Position numbers and translations under genes: made by a program. Below, piece by piece: positions 1 through 7,489 of a DNA stretch of 9,733 nucleotides. Source of the stretch: an uncultured Odoribacter sp. (GTDB lineage Bacteria > Bacteroidota > Bacteroidia > Bacteroidales > Marinifilaceae). The first letter of the stretch is position 1. Each line of letters opens with the position of its first letter. The stretch covers positions 1-9,733 of the forward strand of contig CAJJNP010000131.1 in assembly GCA_905193145.1 (NCBI GenBank), read 5' to 3'. The notes under the pieces were generated by a model. The model did no database searches, was not told where the DNA came from, and saw nothing but the letters and a program-made list of their open reading frames with translations.

Positions 1-2094
1 AATATCAAATGCTTTCAACAATTTCTTTGTCACAACACCGAATGTAGCCAGACGTTTACCGCCTCTGGTATGAACGGTAAGAGCCGCAGCAAAAATATCA
101 TCCGTAAGATTGCCTACCACCAGATTGCGTAAATCCAATCCCAGACGTTTCAAGATATTCTCTACATAAGCTTTCAACTCATATACCGTACTATTCTCAT
201 CCGCATGTATCCAAGAATTAGAAACCTTCTTGCCCGTTACCCACAATCCAAGATGGTAATCTTCGGCATAAGCTGCCAATGTTTTTTCCGGATTCTTCTT
301 ATCAGCATCGAAATAATAGCAATTACCGAACTCAAAGAATTTCAAGTCAGCATTCTTACGGTTCGCATTATGAGCGATACTTTCGAGCCCTCCAAATAAC
401 AATGTCTGGCGCATACTGTTCAAATCAGCACTCAACGGATTCATCAGCATCACCAAGTGATTGGAAGGATAAGACTCTAACCCGTCGTAATAAGCAGCAC
501 GTGTCAGAGAGTTGTTCAGTATTTCATTAAATCCGCAACCAACCAACTGCTCAGCTATCAAATTCTGCAGTTTATTTGATTTATCTTCCTCTCCTTTGGT
601 AGTCAGACTCGATTTCAAGGTAGATGGTATCTCTACGTTATTATATCCGTAAATACGAAGAATATCTTCAATCACATCACAATCACGTTGCACATCCACA
701 CGATAAGGAGGAACTGCCAACGTCAAGCCTTCAGCCGTTTCATTCGTGACCTTCATTTCCAGACTTTTCACAATACTCTTGATTGTTTCCACCGGAATCA
801 CTTTGCCAACCAGAGAATTTACTTTTTCATATGCTAACTCTACGATAAAATCTTGCGCAGGAGCCACACACACGTCCTTAATCTCACTGGAGATGGTACC
901 GCCGGCCAACTCTTTTACCATGATGGCCGCCAACTTCAGGCAATAAATAGTTATATTCGGATCGATACCTCTTTCGAAACGGAAAGAAGCATCCGTATTC
1001 AATCCATGACGACGAGCCGTTTTACGCACCCAAGTAGGATGAAAATAAGCACTCTCGATAAAAACGTTTGTGGTTGCCTCCGTAGAACCGGAATCCAGTC
1101 CGCCAAACACACCGGCAATGCACATCGCCTCTTCCTTGTTACAGATCATCAAATCACGCTCATTCAATTTACGCTCTACACCGTCTAATGTAACAAAAGG
1201 AGTACCTTCGGACAAAGTCTTTACAATGACTTCCCCGCCCTTTATTTTATCTGCATCAAAGCAGTGTAACGGCTGTCCGAAAGCATGAACAATATAGTTC
1301 GTAACGTCCACAACATTATTGATAGGGCGCACCCCAATCAACCGAAGCTTATTCTGCAACCACTCAGGACTCTCTTTTACAGTAACACCTTTTACAGTAA
1401 TACCGGCATATCGGGGACATGCTTCACTGTTCTCTACCGTTACTTTAATATCGAGATCGTGATTTTCTACCGCAAAAGCATCGACCGACGGACATTTTAA
1501 CGTAGCTTGCTTACCATTCTGAATCAGATAAGCATACAAGTCGCGTGCCACACCATAATGCGAACAGGCATCCGCACGATTGGGCGTGATATCCACTTCG
1601 AGCACATAATCACTCTTTACATTATAATAATCTTTGGCCAATGTGCCCGGAACAGCCTGTTCGGGCAAGACGATAATACCATCATGAGAAGTCCCGATAC
1701 CGATTTCATCCTCTGCACAAATCATACCGATAGACTCTACACCACGAATTTTTGATTTTTTAATCGTAAAACATTCATCACCATCGTAGAGTTTCGTGCC
1801 TAAGGTAGCAACAACAACCTTTTGTCCGGTAGCTACATTGGGCGCTCCGCATACAATCTGGGTGGGCTCGCCATTTCCCAAATTAACCGTAGTGATGTGT
1901 AAGTGGTCTGAATTCGGATGCTCCACACATGTCAACACCTCGCCAATAACGAGACCTTCCAGACCGCCTTTAATGGTTTGAACTTCTTCCACACTTCCTG
2001 TTTCCAATCCGATGGAAGTAAGCGCAGCAGCCACTTCTTCCGGTGTCAAATCGAAATCGACATACTCTTTCAGCCAATTATAAGAGATATTCAT
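1..2094 (-). CDS. pheT: Phenylalanyl-tRNA synthetase beta subunit (C-terminus cut by window edge)
   Basis: Cytoplasmic enzyme subunit that, with PheS, charges tRNA-Phe with phenylalanine. The visible 698 codons begin MNISYNWLKEYVDFDLTPEE, the usual PheT N-terminus. An EMAP/tRNA-binding-like domain follows at about residues 39-150 (VIGEVLTCVEHPNSDHLHI, VVCGAPN-like VCGAPNVATGQKV). Then come the B3/4 editing region with ITPNRADACSHYG at about 169-181, and the catalytic-like core with GLNTDASFRFERGIDP near residue 360. The last codons in the window read TFGVVTKKLLKAFDI. Bacteroidales PheT is about 820 residues, so roughly 120 residues, including the anticodon-binding FDX-ACB domain, lie to the left of base 1. 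The start at 2094 fits the family N-terminus; no strong Shine-Dalgarno is present. A TAACTTTG box lies about 36 bases upstream. The frame is intact and identification is certain. Confidence 0.97.
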   Translation of the reverse strand, partial: MNISYNWLKEYVDFDLTPEEVAAALTSIGLETGSVEEVQTIKGGLEGLVIGEVLTCVEHPNSDHLHITTVNLGNGEPTQIVCGAPNVATGQKVVVATLGTKLYDGDECFTIKKSKIRGVESIGMICAEDEIGIGTSHDGIIVLPEQAVPGTLAKDYYNVKSDYVLEVDITPNRADACSHYGVARDLYAYLIQNGKQATLKCPSVDAFAVENHDLDIKVTVENSEACPRYAGITVKGVTVKESPEWLQNKLRLIGVRPINNVVDVTNYIVHAFGQPLHCFDADKIKGGEVIVKTLSEGTPFVTLDGVERKLNERDLMICNKEEAMCIAGVFGGLDSGSTEATTNVFIESAYFHPTWVRKTARRHGLNTDASFRFERGIDPNITIYCLKLAAIMVKELAGGTISSEIKDVCVAPAQDFIVELAYEKVNSLVGKVIPVETIKSIVKSLEMKVTNETAEGLTLAVPPYRVDVQRDCDVIEDILRIYGYNNVEIPSTLKSSLTTKGEEDKSNKLQNLIAEQLVGCGFNEILNNSLTRAAYYDGLESYPSNHLVMLMNPLSADLNSMRQTLLFGGLESIAHNANRKNADLKFFEFGNCYYFDADKKNPEKTLAAYAEDYHLGLWVTGKKVSNSWIHADENSTVYELKAYVENILKRLGLDLRNLVVGNLTDDIFAAALTVHTRGGKRLATFGVVTKKLLKAFDI

Positions 2095-2129
2095 ATCATT
2101 AAGTTTTTATTATTTCTCAAAAAGATTCG

Positions 2130-2137
2130 CAAAGTTA
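2130..2137 (-). promoter_or_regulatory. Possible -7 box for pheT
   Basis: On the minus strand this reads TAACTTTG, matching the Bacteroides primary-sigma -7 consensus TAnnTTTG, and lies 36 bases before the pheT start codon. No good TTTG -33 element is seen 19-21 bases further upstream, so the promoter would be of partial consensus. Confidence 0.5.
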
Positions 2138-2254
2138 ATAAGTTTTTTCGGTTGGCAGGAAATTTAATACATAGAAAATTAATGAAGTACAAAAATAGCC
2201 GGTATCATTTCTTAAAATCCGGAAACAATCCCAATTAGTTTACTTCACTTGCAG

Positions 2255-2418
2255 AGTAGTCAAGTAGTGAGCTGTTAAGTAGTGAGTAGTTAAGTAGTAA
2301 GTAGTAAGCAACTAAGCATTAAATAAATAATAAGCAACTAAGTAACAAGTAGATAAGCGAAAAGCATCAGACAATACATTTCTACTTACTACTTAACTAC
2401 TTGACTACTTAGCTACTA
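2255..2418. repeat. Degenerate AGTAGTTAAG repeat cluster with long inverted repeat
   Basis: The 351-base spacer between the dnaB stop and the pheT start has no gene. Bases 2255-2304 are built from variants of AAGTAGT separated by TA, TG or CA. Bases 2382-2418 carry the same unit inverted (CTACTTACTACTTAACTACT). Bases 2285-2304 are an exact 20-bp inverted complement of 2382-2401, and 2255-2268 (14 bp) of 2396-2409, so alternative stems can form around a loop of about 77 bases. The loop holds a 12-bp direct repeat, TAAGCAACTAAG, at 2305-2316 and 2331-2342. The block could fold in dnaB read-through RNA and act as a loose terminator or processing site, or it may only be a decayed simple repeat. 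Confidence 0.75.
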
Positions 2419-2445
2419 TATATAAACAATTCAAGCTAAAAATAT

Positions 2446-4005
2446 TTAGAAAGGCAATGGCCCGTCACCGCCTATTCCGCCAAACGGATTATCAGCTTGC
2501 GGAGCAAAATCAGGTGTAGGAGGCGGAACGTTACCGGCACTATTCATTCGTGAACCCACTATAGGCATCGCCCCTGCATCGGGTGCAGGAATCACCATAT
2601 CATCATCCGGATTTTGGAATCGAGTGTATTCACCTTTGAAACGTAAGAGTACATCTCCTACAGCACCGTTACGATGCTTGGCAATAATAATTTCCGCCAT
2701 ACCACGCAAGTCGTTTCCATGATCGTCTTGAAAGATCTTATAGTATTCCGGACGATGAATAAAGCACACCATATCGGCATCCTGTTCAATGGCCCCGGAT
2801 TCACGAAGGTCGCTCAACTGAGGTCGTTTTCCTTCGATACCCTCACGACTCTCGACACCACGATTCAACTGCGACAAGGCAATAATAGGTATATTCAACT
2901 CCTTAGCAAGTCCTTTGAGCGAACGCGAGATAGTACTTACCTCTTCCTGACGGCTACCAAATGCCATGCCGCTCGCATTCATCAACTGAAGGTAGTCGAT
3001 AATGATAATCCGGACCCCATGCTCACGCACCAGACGACGCGCTTTGGTACGAAGTTCAAAAACAGACAACGAAGGGGTATCGTCGACATACAAAGGTGCG
3101 TCGATCAGATCTTTCAACTTATAATCCAGTTGCTGCCACTCATATGCAGCGAGCTGGCCGCTCTTGATTTTCTCACTCGGAATTTCACAGACATTGGAAA
3201 TCAGACGATTTACCAACTGTACATTACTCATTTCAAGCGAGAACAGCGCAACAGGATTCCTGAAATTTACCGCTATATTCTTTGCCATAGAAAGCACAAA
3301 TGCCGTTTTACCCATAGCAGGACGGGCAGCGATAACAATAAGGTCAGAGTTTTGCCAACCGGAAGTCATCTTGTCCAACTTGGTATAACCACTCTCCAAG
3401 CCACTCAAACCATCGGTACGGGCAGCAGCTTTCTGAATCAACTGATACGCCTCACTAATCACCGGATTGATCTGCGTATAGTCTTTCTTCATGTTCCGTT
3501 GCGAAATCTCAAATAACTTTCCTTCTGCCTCCTGCATCAGATCGTCCACATCGAGCGTCTCATCAAATGCCTTGCTTTGAATCCCACTGGTAAAAGTAAT
3601 CAGTTCACGCGCCAGATATTTCTGTGCAATGATACGCGCATGATACTCGATATGAGCAGAAGAAGCAACCTTACTACTCAACTGTGTTATATAAAACGGA
3701 CCACCAACCTCTTTCAAATCACCGCGTTTAGCCAATTGCTCTTTCACAGTAAGGATATCCACCGGTTGCTGATTAACAGCCAAGTCTGTAATAGCTGCAT
3801 AAATCAGTTGATGGCGATGTTCATAAAACGATTCCGGGCGAAGAATTTCACTTACCAGGGAATATGCATCTTTTTCAATCATCAAAGCCCCCAACACGGC
3901 TTCTTCCAATTCCGGGGCCTGTGGCTGGATACGTCCATAGTCGGTTATAGGTTGCGGAGTTTTGGATTTCGTATTACGGGAAGTTCTTTTTTGTTGTTCA
4001 GCCAT
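2446..4005 (-). CDS. dnaB: Replicative DNA helicase DnaB
   Basis: Hexameric ATP-driven 5'-3' helicase that unwinds DNA at the replication fork and binds primase. It has 519 residues, normal for Bacteroidales DnaB. After a basic disordered start (1-22) comes the N-terminal helical domain (about 30-130: PQAPELEEAVLGALMIEKDA), a linker (about 150-190) and a RecA/SF4 motor. The motor shows Walker A ARPAMGKTA at 227-235 with K233/T234, catalytic-Glu motif SLEMS at 256-260, Walker B IIIIDYLQL at 333-341 with D337, ALSQLNRGVE at 376-385, LSDLRESGAIEQDAD at 398-412 and KHRNG at 443-447. The tail is Pro/Gly-rich and acidic (PTPDF...PLPF), a style seen in Bacteroides proteins. The start at 4005 keeps the full N-terminal domain. 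The gene is divergent from ispE and points at pheT. No defects are visible, and no intein interrupts the P-loop. Confidence 0.98.
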   Translation of the reverse strand: MAEQQKRTSRNTKSKTPQPITDYGRIQPQAPELEEAVLGALMIEKDAYSLVSEILRPESFYEHRHQLIYAAITDLAVNQQPVDILTVKEQLAKRGDLKEVGGPFYITQLSSKVASSAHIEYHARIIAQKYLARELITFTSGIQSKAFDETLDVDDLMQEAEGKLFEISQRNMKKDYTQINPVISEAYQLIQKAAARTDGLSGLESGYTKLDKMTSGWQNSDLIVIAARPAMGKTAFVLSMAKNIAVNFRNPVALFSLEMSNVQLVNRLISNVCEIPSEKIKSGQLAAYEWQQLDYKLKDLIDAPLYVDDTPSLSVFELRTKARRLVREHGVRIIIIDYLQLMNASGMAFGSRQEEVSTISRSLKGLAKELNIPIIALSQLNRGVESREGIEGKRPQLSDLRESGAIEQDADMVCFIHRPEYYKIFQDDHGNDLRGMAEIIIAKHRNGAVGDVLLRFKGEYTRFQNPDDDMVIPAPDAGAMPIVGSRMNSAGNVPPPTPDFAPQADNPFGGIGGDGPLPF

Positions 4006-4057
4006 CTTTCTATTTACAATTTAATATCTGCCTAATTTATTATTAAAAACCAAAACA

Positions 4058-4073
4058 AACCGACCGGTCGGTT
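4058..4073. promoter_or_regulatory. Perfect 16-bp palindrome (operator-like) in the dnaB leader
   Basis: AACCGACCGGTCGGTT is its own reverse complement and is the only G+C-rich island in a very A+T-rich spacer. It starts 14 bases downstream of the putative dnaB -7 box, so it would cover about +5 to +25 of the dnaB transcript. Symmetric sites of this size and composition are typical of TetR-family operators (family knowledge). No regulator gene is present here to link to it. As RNA it could also form a short 5' hairpin. Confidence 0.55.
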
Positions 4074-4086
4074 CGTAAAGGGATGG

Positions 4087-4094
4087 CAAAGATA
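4087..4094 (-). promoter_or_regulatory. Putative dnaB -7 box
   Basis: On the minus strand it reads TATCTTTG, an exact fit to TAnnTTTG, 81 bases before the dnaB start. The -33 region is A-rich without TTTG. Transcription would start near 4080, just upstream of the 4058-4073 palindrome. Confidence 0.55.
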
Positions 4095-4138
4095 GAATAT
4101 AATAATGAAGAATAAATAAAGAAAAATGAAGATTTTAC

Positions 4139-4146
4139 TAACTTTG
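4139..4146 (+). promoter_or_regulatory. Putative ispE -7 box
   Basis: TAACTTTG matches TAnnTTTG and lies 109 bases before the ispE start, giving an untranslated leader of about 100 bases. There is no clear -33 TTTG. It is back-to-back with the dnaB box, 44 bases apart, so the two genes probably have divergent promoters in this spacer. Confidence 0.5.
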
Positions 4147-4216
4147 CATCGATACTTATAAACCATGAGAATCTATTTTGTTTTTTATAGAATTTCTTTT
4201 CAGGTTTCTGAGATTT

Positions 4217-4254
4217 CAATTGTAAATTGTAGTTTTCCTAATCGTAAATAAAAA
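4217..4254 (+). repeat. AAT(T/C)GTAAAT pair in the ispE leader, shared with 9546-9583
   Basis: Two copies of the decamer AAT(T/C)GTAAAT start 22 bases apart at 4218 and 4240, ending in a run of A immediately before the ispE ATG. The right half CCTAATCGTAAATAAAAA (4237-4254) recurs exactly at 9566-9583. The left halves (4217-4228 and 9546-9557) match at 11 of 12 bases at the same spacing, while the eight bases between differ. This may be a protein-binding pair or a dispersed intergenic repeat. Confidence 0.6.
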
Positions 4255-4255
4255 A

Positions 4256-5107
4256 ATGATCACATTTCCGAATGCAAAAATAAACTTGGGGTTGAATATC
4301 ACAGAGAAACGCCCGGACGGATATCACAATCTGGAAACCGTTTTTTATCCCGTTCCCATCGAAGACGCTTTAGAGATACATGTGCAAAACAACTGTCAAT
4401 TACCTGCTGCCAACGGGCAAGTACAAAAGTTTTCTCTTCATCAGGCAGGCTTGGAAATAACAGGAAATGCAGCAGACAATCTGGTTGTGAAAGCCTATCT
4501 GATGTTGGACAAAGTGTTCGACCTTCCTCCGGTAGATATTCATTTGTATAAGCATATCCCATCGGGTGCGGGATTGGGCGGCGGATCGTCCGATGCCGCT
4601 TTCATGCTAAAACTTTTAAACAAAAGGTTCGAACTGGGACTAACCACCGAAAAACTGGAAGAATATGCTGCGGCGTTAGGAGCCGACTGTGCTTTCTTTA
4701 TCAACAATATGCCAACCTATGCCGAAGGAATCGGAAACCTATTCTCTCCTATCACGCTTTCTTTAAAAGATTATCAGATCCTATTGGTAAAACCCGATAT
4801 TTTTGTATCTACGCGAGAAGCTTTTTCGCTGATTAAGCCTCATAAGCCGGAATACTCGTTAAAAGAAACCATCGCCCTGCCTGTCAGCGAGTGGAAAGAA
4901 AGATTAGTAAACGACTTCGAGACGAGTGTATTTCCACAATACCCTGCCATCGGAGAGATAAAAGACAAGCTATACCAAAAAGGAGCCATATATGCTGCGA
5001 TGAGTGGTTCGGGCTCCTCCGTCTTCGGCTTATTCACCCCGGGTACTCCCCTGCCGGAAGCCGATTTTGGAAAAGAAAGCTTTGTGTTTAAAGGAAAAAT
5101 GATATAA
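4256..5107 (+). CDS. ispE: 4-diphosphocytidyl-2-C-methyl-D-erythritol kinase
   Basis: Cytoplasmic GHMP-family kinase that phosphorylates CDP-methylerythritol at the 2-hydroxyl with ATP in the non-mevalonate isoprenoid pathway. The 283 residues match the family length. Motif 1 [12 protein letters not shown] at 4-15 holds the catalytic Lys (K8). The GHMP phosphate loop [15 protein letters not shown] spans 102-116. LGADCAFFI at 141-149 holds the catalytic Asp (D144). C-terminal GHMP motif [12 protein letters not shown] lies at 247-258. The start at 4256 is fixed by the motif-1 position, and no methionine upstream would make sense. The only leader signal is A-rich sequence rather than a Shine-Dalgarno. 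It is divergent from dnaB and is the last core gene before the accessory block. Confidence 0.97.
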   Translation: MITFPNAKINLGLNITEKRPDGYHNLETVFYPVPIEDALEIHVQNNCQLPAANGQVQKFSLHQAGLEITGNAADNLVVKAYLMLDKVFDLPPVDIHLYKHIPSGAGLGGGSSDAAFMLKLLNKRFELGLTTEKLEEYAAALGADCAFFINNMPTYAEGIGNLFSPITLSLKDYQILLVKPDIFVSTREAFSLIKPHKPEYSLKETIALPVSEWKERLVNDFETSVFPQYPAIGEIKDKLYQKGAIYAAMSGSGSSVFGLFTPGTPLPEADFGKESFVFKGKMI

Positions 5108-5223
5108 CATTTTTCCACGCAAACAGACAGTTTCAGAAGAAACATATAATTAGAGTCTTTTTGTGCGATATTTCATGTAATTGCATAGTGTATAAGTATA
5201 CCGATAATCAGATATTAGTAGGT

Positions 5224-5254
5224 TTTGCGGTCTGCAGAAAAACATGTATATTTG
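5224..5254 (+). promoter_or_regulatory. Consensus Bacteroides-type promoter, apparently orphaned
   Basis: TTTG at 5224-5227, a 19-base spacer, then TATATTTG at 5247-5254: an exact fit to the Bacteroides sigma pattern. Downstream lie a tandem repeat and only an 18-codon frame, so the gene it served is probably deleted. Bases 5246-5255 (GTATATTTGC) also fit GTANNTTTGC, the core sequence used by CTnDOT-type integrases. Confidence 0.6.
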
Positions 5255-5270
5255 CGGTAGTTTTCATGCG

Positions 5271-5292
5271 AAAAGGTCACCTGAAGGTCACC
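5271..5292. repeat. Tandem AAGGTCACC repeat; also left copy of a 16-bp repeat
   Basis: AAGGTCACC occurs at 5273-5281 and again at 5284-5292, an 11-base period or about one helical turn, right after the consensus promoter. The first 16 bases (AAAAGGTCACCTGAAG, 5271-5286) recur at 7880-7895 in the same orientation. The position suggests an operator, or the start of a repeated leader/gene segment from a mobile element. Confidence 0.65.
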
Positions 5293-5444
5293 GAAATGAG
5301 CGAAGTATCACTTATAAATTAACGCACGCAACTATATACTTTATTGTACCACGCATTGTGTATAAATACCGTTTGCCTATGTTGGGGTATTGACTTTATA
5401 AAGTAAAGTATAATACAGTTATTGATTGTAAAACTAAACATTAG

Positions 5445-5570
5445 CTAAGTTACATAGATTAAAATAATTAAGTGAACTAATACAAGTATTAATATTACAA
5501 TCTTATAGTAATTATTGTATGTCCTTGCTGGAGAGAAAGGTCGTTCAAACTCTGTATAAAATTCCTTCAT
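5445..5570 (-). CDS. Possible 41-residue single-pass membrane peptide
   Basis: Not recognised. It reads MKEFYTEFERPFSPARTYNN followed by a hydrophobic segment, residues 21-41 (YYKIVILILVLVHLIILIYV), long enough for one membrane span that ends at the C-terminus. The polar, charged N-terminal half followed by a clean hydrophobic half resembles a real small membrane protein. Against it: A+T-rich DNA easily produces hydrophobic frames, no consensus promoter or Shine-Dalgarno is visible, and the DNA upstream (right side) is the relic of a plus-strand gene. The frame is open further upstream, to 5672, but that part only mirrors the relic on the other strand, so the internal Met at 5570 is preferred. 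Confidence 0.3.
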   Translation of the reverse strand: MKEFYTEFERPFSPARTYNNYYKIVILILVLVHLIILIYVT

Positions 5571-5599
5571 TACAATAGATATCTCATAATTTCCTTTAT

Positions 5600-6148
5600 A
5601 AAAAGGCATTGGTTGAAGAAAAGCGAAGTGCCAAAACTGAGCGAGACAGGGTTTTGGCGCAAAGTCGCACATCAGCCATTGAGAGGAACGAGACTGTCAG
5701 GTAGCTTCAAGCGCAGGAAGCAAACATACAGCAGCGCATCAGCCAAGCGGTTCTTACAGCCACCAAGAAGAAAGACAATACTACCCGTTTGTTGCAGGAG
5801 GCTTTGGAAGCCAGCCGGAAAATTTTAAATGTCATAGCTAATATCCTCTACCAAGCAAGCGAAGTGTTCAGACGAGCAATTGATGCGATTGTTCATTTTG
5901 GCACAAAGCAACATAAGTCAATCTTTGCCCCATCCGAAGCCGCTGACATTAAAAGTGTGATGCAGAAATATGGGGAAACGATTGAAATACAAAAAACTGT
6001 TGGTGACTGGCTGTGTGGCTATGCAGAACATAAGCAACCCTTTGACGAAATCAAACATCTCCACACACTCAAAGAGGTGGGCGATGTTGCAGAGGGGGCG
6101 TATGATTGGAAAATTGAGAAAGGACAAAGAAGTTTAATTTCAATGTAA
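5600..6148 (+). pseudogene. C-terminal remnant of a mobilization/relaxase-like protein
   Basis: One continuous frame of about 180 codons. It starts as a charged coiled-coil stretch (KKALVEEKRSAKTERDRVLA..., LQAQEANIQQRISQAVLTAT), is interrupted by TAG at 5702-5704 where a Gln codon (CAG) would fit, and continues cleanly to TAA at 6146-6148. The C-terminal part contains FAPSEAADIKSVMQKYGET, VGDWLCGYAEHKQPFDEI and EVGDVAEGAYDWK. A long coiled coil followed by this kind of tail resembles the C-terminal half of Bacteroides mobilization (Mob/Pre-type relaxase) proteins; this is recognition by eye, not a search. The catalytic N-terminal half is absent: the frame has a stop at 5576-5578 and loses its character before about 5600. 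A shorter product could only start inside it (TTG at 5789). It converges on the radical SAM gene, with 12 bases between stops. Confidence 0.6.
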
Positions 6149-6160
6149 TAATCCTTACTT

Positions 6161-7480
6161 TTAGTTCTCTAAACCAGTTAATTCAGCTTTGTGAATTTTC
6201 CATTCTTTGTAACAATATTTGATGGCAATATTAAGAGATTCCATTCTATCTTTACGATAAAAATCAGAGCAATGCTTTTTCTGATTCGGACACATCTTTA
6301 TCCTTATACAAGTTGGATAAAGAGGGCATAAATTGCATTCCTTTTGCTTGTCGTATCTTTCGTTCCACATCTTCAGAACAGATGAATCAATATCTTCAGT
6401 AAATATCGAACCAATCATTTTTTCTTCGGTAAAATGCTCACATTTGCCAATTATCCCGGATGGAGTTATGACTAAAGAATGACTGCTATCGGCCATACAC
6501 TGATGATCGGTCATACCGTTAGGAAGTTTATAACCTTTTATATACTCCAAAACGGTGAGTTTATTCTTTAATTTGTAATAACAGCCTATTTGCTCTTGTG
6601 TATAGTCTCCCTCGAAATTAAACAGGAGGTGATTGTATATTGTCAGGTACGGATTAGTCCCAAAACGATTATGTAGAATAGCAAGTAACTCTAAAAGGTC
6701 CTCTGTGTTGTATGCGTCTTGATTAAGACGGATATTGACAGCTATCTTTGAGTTTAATAATGCCTCAATGTTGTCTAAAACAATTTGGAACTCGGACCCT
6801 TGAGAGTTAACGTATGCTTTCGCGCGCAGATATACTTGCTCCGTGCCATCTAATGTAATTTGAACTCGTTTGAGTTTCCACACATTTATTGCTTTGTTGA
6901 CTATGTTTCGTGTAAAGAGCAGTCCATTGGTGATTATGTGCGAAAAGTACGAAATGCCGAAATCATTTAGTTTTTGACATATCAAATCCATTACTACTGT
7001 ATTCAGCAAAGGTTCTCCTCCAAACCAAGTTAGCTTAACCTTATTTGTAGAATGGCGTTGAATATACTCACTTGTGACAAGTGCATTTTTTTCGGTCATA
7101 GAAATACGCGGAGTTCCTTTTTCATAGCAATAGAAACACCTTGCATTACAGTCTAAAGTGGTCATAATCACATAAGAATTGATGCCTTGATGCGATGCGT
7201 CATCAATCCTTTTTGTGCGCAAAAAATCGACCCAATCGCACTCATTAAAAGAATCGACAGGTAAATAGAACCAATACTCTACCAAAAAAATGAAATTTTC
7301 TTTAATATCTTTCTCAGACTTAAAAAAGAGAAGACAGCCCGTTACATTGTTATACAACAGTATTCCATCGTCAGTTACTTGTTTAACAACGAAATGGGAT
7401 AGTCTGTACTTGATATTCTGCTTAGGCTGTCTTACTAAATGATCACGAAACCAAATTTGCTCCTGACGTATTACTTCCAT
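6161..7480 (-). CDS. Radical SAM/SPASM peptide maturase
   Basis: A 439-residue enzyme expected to use S-adenosylmethionine and Fe-S clusters to modify a ribosomal peptide. An N-terminal region (1-100; LSHFVVKQVTDDGILLYNNVTG at 27-48 is the type of opening seen in RiPP maturases and may take part in peptide recognition) precedes the radical SAM core. The core shows CNARCFYC with C111/C115/C118 binding the SAM cluster, WFGGEPLL at 152-159, HIITNGLLF at 181-189 and VQITLDG at 206-212. The C-terminal SPASM-like region has C328, C347, then C382-x2-C385-x5-C391-x5-C397-x6-C404, enough ligands for auxiliary clusters. The ATG at 7480 is nine bases after the stop of the Cys-rich peptide gene, so the two are co-transcribed. 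The gene is more A+T-rich than its core neighbours, consistent with transfer. The modification (thioether, cyclophane or other) cannot be told from sequence. Confidence 0.88.
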   Translation of the reverse strand: MEVIRQEQIWFRDHLVRQPKQNIKYRLSHFVVKQVTDDGILLYNNVTGCLLFFKSEKDIKENFIFLVEYWFYLPVDSFNECDWVDFLRTKRIDDASHQGINSYVIMTTLDCNARCFYCYEKGTPRISMTEKNALVTSEYIQRHSTNKVKLTWFGGEPLLNTVVMDLICQKLNDFGISYFSHIITNGLLFTRNIVNKAINVWKLKRVQITLDGTEQVYLRAKAYVNSQGSEFQIVLDNIEALLNSKIAVNIRLNQDAYNTEDLLELLAILHNRFGTNPYLTIYNHLLFNFEGDYTQEQIGCYYKLKNKLTVLEYIKGYKLPNGMTDHQCMADSSHSLVITPSGIIGKCEHFTEEKMIGSIFTEDIDSSVLKMWNERYDKQKECNLCPLYPTCIRIKMCPNQKKHCSDFYRKDRMESLNIAIKYCYKEWKIHKAELTGLEN

Positions 7481-7489
7481 GAGTCAAGC

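Larger units (their letters stand above)
5108..5444. other. Accessory-block left edge, no convincing gene
   Basis: A+T-rich DNA after ispE. It holds a weak stem (GTTTC-AGAA-GAAAC, 5130-5143) shortly after the ispE stop, a consensus promoter (5224-5254) and a tandem AAGGTCACC repeat (5273-5292). A very short reading frame begins at 5265 (MRKGHLKVTEMSEVSLIN, then stop). A 9-bp A+T inverted repeat, TATACTTTA/TAAAGTATA, lies at 5335-5343 and 5404-5412. No longer coding frame is seen on either strand, so the promoter appears to have lost its gene. Confidence 0.5.

Noticed and set aside
2255..2418. CRISPR array
   Set aside because: The repeats are short, degenerate and partly contiguous, without uniform spacers; no cas genes are present.
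2674..3516. 280-codon open frame on the plus strand
   Set aside because: It lies wholly antisense to the motor domain of dnaB, whose motifs are intact. Its product shows no recognisable domain.
5130..5143. ispE terminator hairpin
   Set aside because: The stem has only five A/T-rich pairs and the T-run comes about a dozen bases later; too weak to call as a terminator.
5445..5672. Longer 75-residue version of the small membrane peptide
   Set aside because: The extra N-terminal part is only the complement of the mobilization relic; the internal Met at 5570 is the more sensible start.
5613..5828. 71-codon plus-strand frame rich in Arg/Lys/Ser
   Set aside because: It is a shifted frame of the mobilization relic; the coiled-coil frame beside it carries the coherent signal.
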